Source of the DNA: Syngnathus acus
Lineage: Eukaryota > Chordata > Actinopteri > Syngnathiformes > Syngnathidae
Length of the DNA stretch: 64,000 nucleotides
Direction: 5' to 3'
Assembly (NCBI RefSeq): GCF_901709675.1
Contig: NC_051104.1
Coordinates: 5,811,501-5,875,500 of the forward strand
Position 1 is the first letter of the stretch. Every line of letters starts with the position of its first letter. Made by a program: the position numbers and the translations under genes. The notes under the pieces were generated by a model, which ran no database searches, was not told the origin of the DNA, and saw only the letters and a list, made by a program, of their open reading frames with translations. Positions 49,218-64,000 of this stretch are shown in pieces.

Positions 49218-51133
49218 TAAGTGAAAAAACGCTATTATAAATTATGTTTTTGTTTGTGGACTTTGTTGAACTGAAAGTTTGTGTGCATGAGACAGTGCAC
49301 ACAATGTTCATTGTTGAAAATGACTGGACCTTAGAAAAAAGAAAAATTGACAGGACTGATGGCAATATTCTCATGAATGTTTCCTACATATCGGCAGAAA
49401 AAATAACCTTAACCTGGATATGTAAATCCTCACAGTGGAAACTGTTTGACGGTCATTATTTTATGTTGAAAAGTAATATTTTCAATTGCTGTAAAGTTGA
49501 CGTGAGGAATGGTCTGTTGAGCGGCACTACCCTCTACCGGCCACTAACCGTAATTGCAACGAGAAGGTGTCTGGTCATTTTCCTGTGTCAACTATAAAAT
49601 AAATTGTCAGGTCAGCATAGTCAAAAAGAATGTGGATTTCTTTGGAAATAAACATGTAATTAATTTAGATCCATTGTACTTAAAATATGAAAAATAATAA
49701 TTAAAAAAAAAGCCATACTGTCACAATATGCAGTTCAACGCCTAAGATCGGTGATTCACCACTAGAGGGAGCCTCCATACCACAAAGAATTATTTAATGG
49801 CACAGGAGACTGCTTGCAATTCTTGTGCGATTTCAACCACATGTATTTGACTGAACTAACTCAAGAATGCCCTTTGTGGAATTTGCTTTTAATATTCCTA
49901 CCTACAAAGTTGGAGGTAAACAGCTGAATGGTAACTATTTCATCATTTTTTAACCGATTGTGTTTTATTATATTGTCCAATCAATTTGGGTTATCAGCAT
50001 TTTACTAGTTGACTACCTCCAAAAGTAACTCAGCAGTCTGGTAACACCCTTAAGTGAAAATGTCCAATGTGTGCCCAAAGTGTCAATATTTAGTGAACTT
50101 ACCATGATTATTTTTTCCCTCTCCAATGTGACTAAACTTTATCAAATTGCAAGACCACTTGTTTTTTTTTTTTGCACAAATCTTGCATTTCATTCCCTTT
50201 CGTCCCTTTCATCGTCCTGCTTTTGTGAATAATAACACATGCCGTGGGAATTCCGAGTCGATAGCGAATGAGGGAAATGGATGCAGTGGATCATTCAAGA
50301 AGCTGTTTGCACACTGCAGGGCCTGCTTACTGCTGCATTACCCCACAAGGGAGGCCGTGAAGTTACACCGCCTTCCAATGTATAAGATCCTACACCATGC
50401 TGAAAATTATTCAGTGTCTTCTTGTGCTGCAACAGGTGGACAGATTTCCCCAGGGGAAAGTCGAAAGGAACCAAGTTTTCTTTTTTTTAACATACATTTG
50501 CAGTCCCGATGAATAATGGCGTCCCCCACCCCCACGGTTGCTAGGCCTAACATTTTGAATTCTGCCCTGTTTGTGGGTAATGATGATAATGCGCTAACTA
50601 TGCTTCTGGGAGCTGTGAGACAGGGAGGGGCACTGTTTGTCCTGACGTAAAGAATTGCTTGTCAAGGCTGCAGACAGCATCCCGGTGATGGATGGCGGCG
50701 TATGGATGTTGGCCCCGATGCGGCTCTGCTCTGCTGAGGGCCGTACAGAGGAAGTGGAGCACATAAATGCATATCTATCTGCGTGATAATAAAGCTTTAA
50801 AAAGGGACATGGCATGGGAAACTGACTTTTTAAGTGATCGTACAGTGAACCATCGATTAGACACACTTGCAGTAGGTCAAAATCCGTGCGCTAAAGGCAG
50901 ACCATATAAAAACTTTTTTTTAAAGTTTTGCACCAATCAAATGTTTTAACTACATTTAAATGGATTAAAATACAGTTTTAAAGCATTGCTTAGCGAAAAT
51001 GTGTTTCAATGTTTGGCTGTATAAACGCATTTTCTTGTTTTTATGACAGGCGGTCATCAAAAAAATGTGTAAAGATTGTACATATGCTATACAGTGGTGA
51101 CAAAAAAAACATCAAAGATGTAGTGAAACATTC
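49218..51133. other. lancl2-tgfbr1 intergenic region
   Basis: No gene recognised. A CTCF-like sequence (CCACTAGAGGGAGCC) is at 49759-49773. A balanced, repeat-poor segment at about 50180-50470 and another at 50580-50760 could be regulatory. Confidence 0.4.
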
Positions 51134-51139
51134 TTTATT
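51134..51139 (-). terminator. tgfbr1: Candidate distal poly(A) signal of tgfbr1
   Basis: TTTATT on the plus strand, AATAAA on the minus strand, with a T/GT-rich stretch downstream (GATGTTTTTTTTGTC). Confidence 0.4.
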
Positions 51140-51729
51140 CACACCATTTTCTACTCCAGCTATGTTAAAAGTTAACATGTTTCAGTCCTCTAGTTCCTAT
51201 GGTCTCTCATTCACCTGTACACACTATATAAAAAAAGTCAAGATATTATGTTTAGAAATCCAAGAGGGGTCACGTGGCGACACCAACACCACTTTTTTTT
51301 TTTTTTTTTTTTAATCCCCCTCTCGTTTAGTTTTAAGACAAAGAGCATATTGAACAAGGCATTTGTAGCAGAGCTCAGAATGGGGCTTGACATCTGTAAA
51401 GCACTTTTGACTGTACAGCAGACGTACAACAACACTACCAAAACGGGTCATACACAGAGCATGAATGGCAACGTTCCATCAATGTTTGGACTCACAAAAT
51501 ACAATACGATGCCGCGTGATGAAAAAAACGTACCACAGAAGAAAGAAAACAAGATTTCTCTTTAATTTCTTCAACATTTCATAGAAATAAAACAAAGTAA
51601 ACAAATAGACTATATGTACAGTGAGGTAAAACACATTGGTCTTTAAAATGGAGGTATTTTAGAATTTTCTTTTTTTTTTTAGGTTGATTATGATTATGAT
51701 GATGTTTAGCTTCCGGATGACTTCTGCAC

Positions 51730-51946
51730 ACTGGCGGAGCTAGAGTGTTTCTCCTCTGGGATTGGGGTCGAGTATATGTCAGGGGGTCCACAAAACATTA
51801 TTTTTTACCCCCTCAAAAAAAATTTTGTATAGTATTTTGTGAAAATGTTGATAAATGAAAGTCAATGATCTGTCGTGGCACCTGGGGGTCCAAACATATT
51901 TCTGGGAGGGGCAGTGCCCCCGCGCCCCCCTCTAGCTCCGCCTGTG
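51730..51946. mobile_element. hAT-like MITE, about 217 bp
   Basis: The left end CACTGGCGGAGCTAGAG (51730-51746) and the right end, read inward as CACAGGCGGAGCTAGAG, form a 17-bp inverted repeat with one mismatch. The CA.TGGCGGAGC-type terminus is typical of hAT elements. The flanking octamers CTTCTGCA and TTTCTAAA agree at five of eight positions, compatible with a decayed 8-bp target duplication. The internal sequence has no coding capacity. A truncated relative lies at 21870-21954. Confidence 0.7.
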
Positions 51947-54406
51947 TTTCTAAAAAAGCGAATGGACAATCATGTGCAGTCTTGGCATTTAAAAACTGAA
52001 TGAATAAAAAAAACAGAGATAATAAAGCTTTTTGCTACTTTGCCACAACAACTTAACTGCAGCCTTTCCAATCACTTTCTGACCCAAGCCTTCTCTGAGT
52101 AATATTTAAGTCCCTGTTGGTGAGCGGTGGGCTACAACTTGCTCATTTCCTGAACCGCTTTCTGATGCTCTGGCGGTTTTTGCATAAAAAAAGAGAGGAC
52201 GACCAGTGTTGCGGATATTTGCATGCTCACAAACTGCCGCCTCGACCTTTGGGTTGTGACGCAGGTTGAGCTCCAACTGGTCGTACATGCTCGGATGCTG
52301 GCTCGATACATTCACAGCTGTTTATGGTCTGAGGTGGTAGCGCTGCTGGCATAGTTTTCGGTGTCCCTCTTTTTAGAGCAGGAAAATAAATATTTTTCAA
52401 GAAAAGGCATACAGTACACCTGACAGGCTTGGGAGACACAAAGTGGCTCAGAGATTGCTGCTCACATCTGATAGATAAAATTGCAAACACAATTTGCAGC
52501 CATTTTAAGAGACCTGAATTGGTTTGAATTCAAAGAACCAGATAGAAGTGAACCAAGCTGTAAAAAGTCACTTCTAATATATAATAAAAAATTGCAGTAG
52601 GGACTGACTAATATTGATCATATTTTACAGTGAAAAATCAACCGACTTTTGTGGCTTATATTGTGAAGTGAATAAAGTGAAGTTTTGAAATGTACAATCC
52701 CTGTTTCAAATGTTAACTCAAATGAAACCTGAGCTGAGCTGAGCTGCAAACTGCAGTGAAGTGGTGGCCTTTGTAGCGACGACTTTTAGAGCATATGGAA
52801 TGCATGACAAGACAGAAAAACAACAAAGAATCGAGGTCGTACAGATTTGCTGGGTGAAGACCAAAAAGATCACGTCAAATGTGTTTTGTACACTTAGGTC
52901 ACCTTGGGCTTTGAAAAGAAAAGAAAGAAAAAGTACAAGGCTGCTGGTGACATTTAAGACAAGATGACAGTTATCCGAGTTGACACATACCAGAGGTGCT
53001 GCAGTTTTTTTTTTTTTTTAATATAATCCCAGAGAAATGACATTGCTAATGGAACACACAAGCCACCCTAAATTTTGCTCTCATCCCACCATCACCGCCA
53101 ATCCTCCAGAGCCTAGACACAGATCAGTCCATCATTCCAGTCAGTAACCTTATTCAATTTGATAGCACAAATAAAAGCCACTTGAGTTCTTGTAGCGTGA
53201 AACAACTTTCAGTCCCGTTCCTTCTTAATCAACCAGGCCAGGTATGAAGTGCACAAGTGAGAAGACAGCACCAAAAAAGCCTTGCCGATCTCCAAACCAA
53301 GTAACAATATGAAATCACCAAGCCTGAGGAAAAACAACCAATCGCAGACTGTTTGATTACCTTGAATTTATGTTGGGAAAAAATGAATTGAGAAATTTCA
53401 ACTAAGAATGACAACCTTGATGGAACAGAATAACTCGATTTGAACATATGTGAGGATATTTACATCCAACGGCAGCGCGGGACAAATAGGCAACATGTCG
53501 ATACGTCACAAAGCTATTAGAACAAACGTTGGAAACAAACACGGAGGGCGAGGGAGGTCAAAGTGAACATGAGGGATTTCTATTGGCCTTGTAAAAAGCT
53601 GCATTGAAATCAATGTTTTGGTCTCTGTATTACAATGGCTTTTGACATAAAGAGCAAATGCAAACAATGTACATTAGAGGAATCTTGGCAGCAAAACAAA
53701 TACGACTCCAAAGAGTGACACCAGTTGCTACTTGTGATTTTGGCTGTACAGTAGACTGAGATCCACTTGCAAAATTACATTGGGCATATTTTTATCAGAG
53801 ATGGCGGGAGCCGATTTTTTCAAGCACGTCATGTTTTGAAGATATTTGGAGGGCAGAGTCCGAATCGGTACAAAAAAAACCCTACATGGACCTAATTAAA
53901 TTTCCAATTCTTAGTTGTGCTAGTTAAAAGGATGATTTGACGCGAATAGTGAACAACGTATTGCTCGGTTATGGTTCTTTTGCATGACCCCTTGCATATG
54001 TACATAAAAGATCCTGTCGTTGGTCCCTAAAGGCTCACAAGGATAATTCTGCTTTTCATCGATGTTGTAACGTACCCCGAAAATATATTTACATTTCCAA
54101 CCTATGGCTTGTCCTTCACTTTGAAACGTAAATGTCGTTGCACAATATTTTCCAAGATGACGTTTTACATGAAATCCAACAGATTATATTCAAAGGGTTT
54201 TTTAAAAGTTTTTCTTCCGCTGTTTGCCTCCAGAACATGCGGCCATCGGGCATAGATTTGTTTGCTGAGGCGTTTGTGTGTTCAGAGTCGTGAAATGGCA
54301 CCGGAGGGTCGAGGCTGGGTTGTTGTTGGTGTTGTGCGCTGTGACGTATCTTTTCCTTCAGAACTTTTTGAGTGTGCATAGTTCGAGCTACTGTATGCTC
54401 GGCCTC

Positions 54407-54415
<9 letters not shown>

Positions 54416-54443
<28 letters not shown>
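54416..54443. repeat. CA microsatellite
   Basis: About 14 CA units; on the tgfbr1 sense strand it reads (TG)n within the probable 3' UTR. Confidence 0.9.
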
Positions 54444-54452
<9 letters not shown>

Positions 54453-55806
54453 AACAGCAGCTGCATACACAACAAAAACAAATGCTTTGCACAGCAGCTG
54501 GCATGAGTTGTATTTTTTTCTTTTTTTTTTTTTTTAGCACTGGCACTTTCCGGGAACAGCTGGACTGGAAGGCATGGCGGCAACTGATTGTTGTTGTTTG
54601 TGATTTTAGCAGAGTATATAGAAAATACACGTTTATCTTCTACTGTTGATTGCATATGGTGCAGCATGTTTGCCAAAACTGAATGAGGTCATCATGTCCG
54701 GTATTCGAAAGGGGAGGAAAAACAAGATGCCCTGCCACTCAAAAAGAAAAGGAAAAAAAACAATAAATTAAACTGAGCTTTCCATCTCGGTGATAATACA
54801 GGAGGAGGTGGGGAAATAACATATCGACAAGAAAATCAAAACCAGGTGCAACTTTTGCACCAAATTCTAACTGGACCCGCACAGGGTGTCTTAATTCTGG
54901 TCCGTGCTTCAGTCCTCAGTATACTCGCATCCAACATCTACGACGAGTAATAATCCCGATCAAAGCAACTTTCCAAATAGTCCTGGGAGACAACAACTTC
55001 CCTTTGCTGCTCCCAGTACAACAAAAATACTTTAAAGAATCACGACTGACTTTCTGCATTTTCATAAGAATGTAGAGTTCACAAGCATTGGTTTGCTTGA
55101 AGTAGGCCGATTAGAAATGATTACCCCGTGCTGTGTATTTCTCACTGCAGTCAAACTAATGACGGTTGACCCAGTACTAGAATTCATTAGTGTTGCGGGA
55201 GCACTTTGTATCACATCACGACATTCTTTAAAGAATGCGCAGTTTTTGTTTGTAAATCGTCTCTGTGGACCGTGACAGATCATATTAGAGGCAAAAAATA
55301 AAGTATTGAATGAACGCGAGTAGCTTACAGTGAAGAATGAAAGGCTAATATACAAATGAGGCGATCAATAGGTAAGGCAGCTCAGTGGTCTCTCGGGTGG
55401 TACCAGCTGACTGTCTGCTGTTTCGTCTACCTGAGGATGTCTGAGTGATGCATGCCCGTCTGGATGTCTTCCCGTTGCCCTAATGGGTCTTGAAAAGTTT
55501 TCCTTTAATGAGTCAAAGGAGCATGGAGGAAAATGGGCAAAGGCTTCCTTTAATGCAGACGTCCCTTGTCAGATTCAGCCGTTTATCCATCCGTCAGTGG
55601 ATTCAGGTCTTGGGTTTTAAATGCCAAACTCACGTTTAGGTGAGTTCAGGGTGAGAAACAGACACCACTGGGGGGAAATGATGTCTGAGCTTTCCTTCCA
55701 ATCCGGAGGGGAGGAAAATTGAATGAATGGCAATGTCGAAACGATGTAATGCTAATGATATGGATGCCAGTCAGAAATGTGTTTGCGTGTTTTGGTAGTC
55801 TGCGGT

Positions 55807-60919
<5,113 letters not shown>

Positions 60920-61589
60920 CTGGAGGGAAAAGAAAGAAGAAGAAACGGCCACTGAGTTGCAAATGATGTCAAACTGTCCAAACACATTGTCACTTTGTTC
61001 CTTTAAAGCGAAATCGATAGTTTGGGAAAAGAAAGTCTCTGCAAAACACTTCAAACTACGACTACAGCAACAAAAATAAATAATACAAATGTGAATGTTT
61101 ATATATATATATATATCGTGGCTTCCACCAAGAACAAGTAGTAGTGGGAAGATTGGGAGCCTGCCAATACTTTGACCTACAAAATTTAAGATCTATAGTA
61201 ACATCCTCCTCTTGTCTTACTACTACTATTCATTCATTCATTCCGGTTTTTAAACCTAAACAAAAGTGCTTCGTACTTTTTTACAATTAAACATTTTGTA
61301 CCCAAAAACAATCGTTTGAATTATCGGGGTTTCAATTATTACTAAAATAATCGCGATTAATATTTTTCTCAAGCAGCCCTACTACAAACAAGTAGTTAAA
61401 CCATTTTTTGAACTTTCCGGCATGGAAACTCCTTGACGGAATGAGACGATACGTCACTTAAATTATACTTGTACCACACTGTTGCTGTTTGGACTGCACT
61501 AAAACTCATTTTCTTTGCTCATAGTGTGTGATGGGAATAGCTATGCAATGCTAACTCGTATCTGAGACGGAACTGGAACCCCCGGGATA

Positions 61590-61830
61590 TTAGCACACCA
61601 TCAAAAGGCACCTCCAGAATGTGGAAGTGGAGAAGATGGAATGGTTTGATGTGAATCCAGACCTCAGTCCAAATGAACACTTGTTTAACGTGGGGCCTTC
61701 AGCTTCGGCTTTGCGATGTTTGCGTGCCTTGCCCATGACTCAACGATTGACATTGGAGCTGCGGAGCAAAACTGATGACTGGCAAGATGTAATTATCTCC
61801 CCGACCGACTGCAGTTCAACCCCATCTTGA
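61590..61830 (+). pseudogene. Decayed Tc1/mariner-type transposase fragment
   Basis: The plus-strand frame reads MEWFDVNPDLSPNEHLFNVG, then ALPMTQRLTLELRSKTDDWQ DV. The first part matches the signature around the last catalytic acidic residues of DDE transposases (general form W..SPDLNPIEHLW), and the second the following helix (TL.ELR.AL..EW). The serine before PDL is lost and the frame decays on both sides. No inverted repeats were located. It is an old remnant. Confidence 0.45.
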
Positions 61831-62458
61831 GAAGCTTTGTGGTAGTCAAAGTTGGGTTTCTGGACCTAGATTTGACACCTCTGCCTCCTACGACCACCAA
61901 CGATGGAAACACCAAACTGTGTGTAAATCACTTCTCTACCATTATCACAAGGACTCTCAGCTCTTGGGGAAATGAATGATGGTACTCCAAAGTCAATTTT
62001 TCAAGACATGAGAAAGGGATTGACATGCATTCATAAACTGCAATGAATAAATCGTCAAATGCTAATGGCCCTTTCCAATGATACTTACAATGAAATAAAT
62101 GAGACATTGTTCTCCATGATTGTTTCATTCTGACTGTGTTTGAGGTGGCGTCGTTTTAACACTTCCCCTTTAGAGGAAAATCAACTGACCCATACTGTTC
62201 ACGTGAAAGCTTTTTTTTAATACTTTTTTTTTGCTTTTGTAATGAACAGTCCCACCAATCCGTCTCTTACTGTGAGTCCTGAATTCATGTAGGCTTGTCC
62301 TCCGTTTTTCATTATCATTAAAATGTCCTTCCCTCTAGGACAAAGTAGACATTAGCTCAATGATAGATCAGTCACAACTGATTAGACAAAAGCAAAACAA
62401 CACATCAGTTAACGCGAGATCTTTACATAAATAATCAGACAGGCACGTATATAGTCGC

Positions 62459-62811
62459 TGAGTCAAGGAATGATTTCATCTACCAGCAGACTTCCTTATC
62501 CTGGACTTGTGTTGAGGGTAAAGTCCAGACAGGCAGTTCCAAAGTATTTGCGTGATGTTTTGGGTGGTTTGTTGGAAAAAGACTCAAGACACCAGACAGC
62601 TTAATAAAAGCCAGGTGACACAGATGTACTGTGACTGAGTCAAGGAATGATTTCATCTACCTGCAGACTTCCTTATCCTGGACTTGTGTTGAGGGTAAAG
62701 TCCAGACAGGCAGTTCCAAAGTATTTGCGTGATGTTTTGGGCGGTTTGTTGGAAAAAGACTCAAGACCAGACAGCTCAATAAAAGCCAGATGACACAGAT
62801 GTACTGTGACT
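62459..62811. repeat. Two-copy tandem duplication, 177-bp period
   Basis: TGAGTCAAGGAATGATTTCA recurs at 62459 and 62636. The rest of the unit (CTTATCCTGGACTTGTGTTG ... ACACAGATGTACTGTGACT) is repeated almost exactly, with a 2-nt deletion (AGACACCAG to AGACCAG) and a few substitutions. The high identity means a recent duplication or gene-conversion event. Confidence 0.95.
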
Positions 62812-64000
62812 CAAACTCTGTGTCAAATCGGGAGAGCAACACACCCAGAAAGTAGTCTAGACAACAAAATAACTTCCCCATAATGTCAAGTAAGAATTAC
62901 CTGTGAATTCTCCCAGTTTATACAAGACTGCGGAAAACAAACATGGCAGCAGTCGTTTGGAACATTCCTTCAATATCTACTACCAGTCATTTATTTGTAC
63001 ACAGCTCTCAAATATTATTTTTTCACAGAGGGACTTGAACGGATCCAAAGTTCAATCCCTTTGAGAAATATGAAACGGCAGACAGACAAGGCCAGTTTCA
63101 GTTACGATACAGTTGACTTAATCTAAAACAGAGCTTTGAATGACGCCAGTTGGAGAGGCAGACTAAACAAACAAAACATGGACCGAAAACTCTGCTACAC
63201 TGGCTTCCAAGGCTTCTTTTATTTCGGAGAAATTGTGTATTAGTTCTTCTTAAAGTCTCTTTGCAATTTCCCGTAAACTCAAGCTAATAAAGCTTTGAAT
63301 TCACCACCGATTGTTACAGTTCGACGAGACACCAGTGAATGGCTGAAATGGTAATCTTGTTTATTATTAGCGAAGGAAAATGGCTTCACCGGAAATATGG
63401 CCAACTTTAATATAAATCACAAATATCATAACATCTGCCTTCGAATTCATTACTACCGTATTTCTTCACTGACCGCTCACTTATTTTATTCAAGGCCATT
63501 TACTACTATTATGTCACATGAACAATTTAACCGTGTGAACATTGCGGCAGCCAGGCAACAATGGAACCTAAAGCTATCGTCAGCGGCTGAACCACATTTA
63601 TCTCGACACCCTCTCGTAGTAAAAGCTAAATGGAGCTTCTCCTAAAATCTCTCCCTTCTGCCGCATGAAGCTTCCATCTCGGCTTTTCTCCGCCGGTCTT
63701 AAAGTGCCTCATGCTACATCGCCTTTTGCCAACAATGGAGAGGAGAGGGGGGGGGGGGGGGGACCACACTTAAGCAGGCACAAATGATTACCCCGCGGCA
63801 GTGGAGGTTCACTAAAAAAAAAGTGGCAGTAGATTGTAGGTGTGAATACTGACAGTTTCTTACTGAAAATAGCTCACGATGAGTAGTTGGAAGTTGGTGA
63901 CCAATTCACAAGTCGCTAGTTGACATGCAAATTGGTTTGTGTGCATAATCAGACTGTGATAGAACACAAATATTTGCCACTTTAGTTGGAATGTTTTCAT

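Larger units (their letters stand above)
51134..55806 (-). other. tgfbr1: Probable long 3' UTR of tgfbr1
   Basis: After the tgfbr1 stop (55807) no other gene is evident on the minus strand. The first AATAAA I could find is at 51139-51134, followed by a T/GT-rich stretch, which would give a 3' UTR of about 4.7 kb; the human TGFBR1 mRNA also has a very long 3' UTR. ATTAAA variants near 55501 and 55550 could give a short isoform. The span contains a CA microsatellite (about 54416-54443), homopolymer runs and the MITE at 51730. Extent is inference. Confidence 0.4.
60920..64000 (-). other. tgfbr1: Probable tgfbr1 intron 1 (incomplete)
   Basis: No minus-strand exon combining an ATG, a hydrophobic signal peptide and a phase-1 donor was found. 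The span contains a Tc1-like remnant, a two-copy 177-bp repeat and a run of about 15 G (about 63748-63762), all listed or noted separately. Around 61300-61385 there is GATTAATATTTTTCTCAAGC followed by AGCCC, resembling the terminal part of a dispersed fish repeat. Confidence 0.55.

Noticed and set aside
49244-49597. 117-codon plus-strand open frame downstream of the hAT remnant
   Set aside because: No family motif, no splice or poly(A) context, AT-rich composition; likely chance.
54116-54676. 186-codon open frame on the minus strand
   Set aside because: It runs through a (TG)n repeat giving a Cys-Val string and through homopolymers, has no family resemblance, and lies in the probable tgfbr1 3' UTR.
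63671-63711. Minus-strand ATG with a basic peptide, considered as tgfbr1 exon 1
   Set aside because: The translation (MRHFKTGGEKPRWKLHAAEG) is basic, not a signal peptide, and there is no phase-1 donor in place.

Overview
The window is vertebrate nuclear DNA, most likely from a ray-finned (percomorph-type) fish. The genes are split into many short GT-AG exons with compact introns, CA and AT microsatellites are common, a tRNA-derived SINE and small inverted-repeat transposons of fish type are present, and the predicted proteins resemble vertebrate orthologues throughout. There is no bacterial, phage or CRISPR content.

Six protein-coding genes can be assembled exon by exon with consistent splice phases. 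In order they are: hccs (minus, CDS 9549-7807; mitochondrial holocytochrome c synthase), reck (plus, 13455-28523; GPI-anchored Kazal-motif protein, 21 coding exons, 957 aa), stk17a (plus, 30979-36771; DAPK-family kinase, 7 coding exons, 412 aa), vopp1 (plus, 39318-43376; small type I membrane protein, 5 exons, 172 aa), lancl2 (plus, 45065-47768; LanC-like zinc protein, 9 exons, 431 aa) and tgfbr1 (minus, 60919-55807; TGF-beta type I receptor kinase, exons 2-9). The tgfbr1 signal-peptide exon was not found and probably lies beyond base 64000. hccs and reck are divergent; lancl2 and tgfbr1 are convergent.

Region by region: 1-7440 is a gene-poor flank with a four-copy ~200-bp tandem repeat and possible regulatory DNA. 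7440-10325 holds hccs and its apparently bidirectional promoter. 10325-13454 is intergenic. 13455-30490 is reck plus its likely 3' UTR. 30500-38150 is stk17a. 39100-43650 is vopp1. 45000-48270 is lancl2. 48300-51130 is intergenic with a decayed hAT-type transposase fragment. 51134-55806 is probably the long tgfbr1 3' UTR, and 60920-64000 is probably tgfbr1 intron 1.

The genes are housekeeping, signalling and membrane genes rather than one pathway. reck (pericellular protease control, Wnt7 co-receptor) and tgfbr1 (activin/TGF-beta signalling) both act at the cell surface. Human counterparts lie on Xp (HCCS), 9p and 9q (RECK, TGFBR1) and 7p (STK17A, VOPP1, LANCL2), so the block is a rearranged mosaic relative to mammals. 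I found no convincing new multi-gene system. The most interesting points are the repeated CPM heme motifs of hccs on a phase-symmetric exon, a possible unannotated divergent transcript at its promoter, repeats abutting splice sites (CA repeat at reck exon 2, a 16-C tract at tgfbr1 exon 6), a glycine/histidine insertion in Tgfbr1, and several small transposon families.
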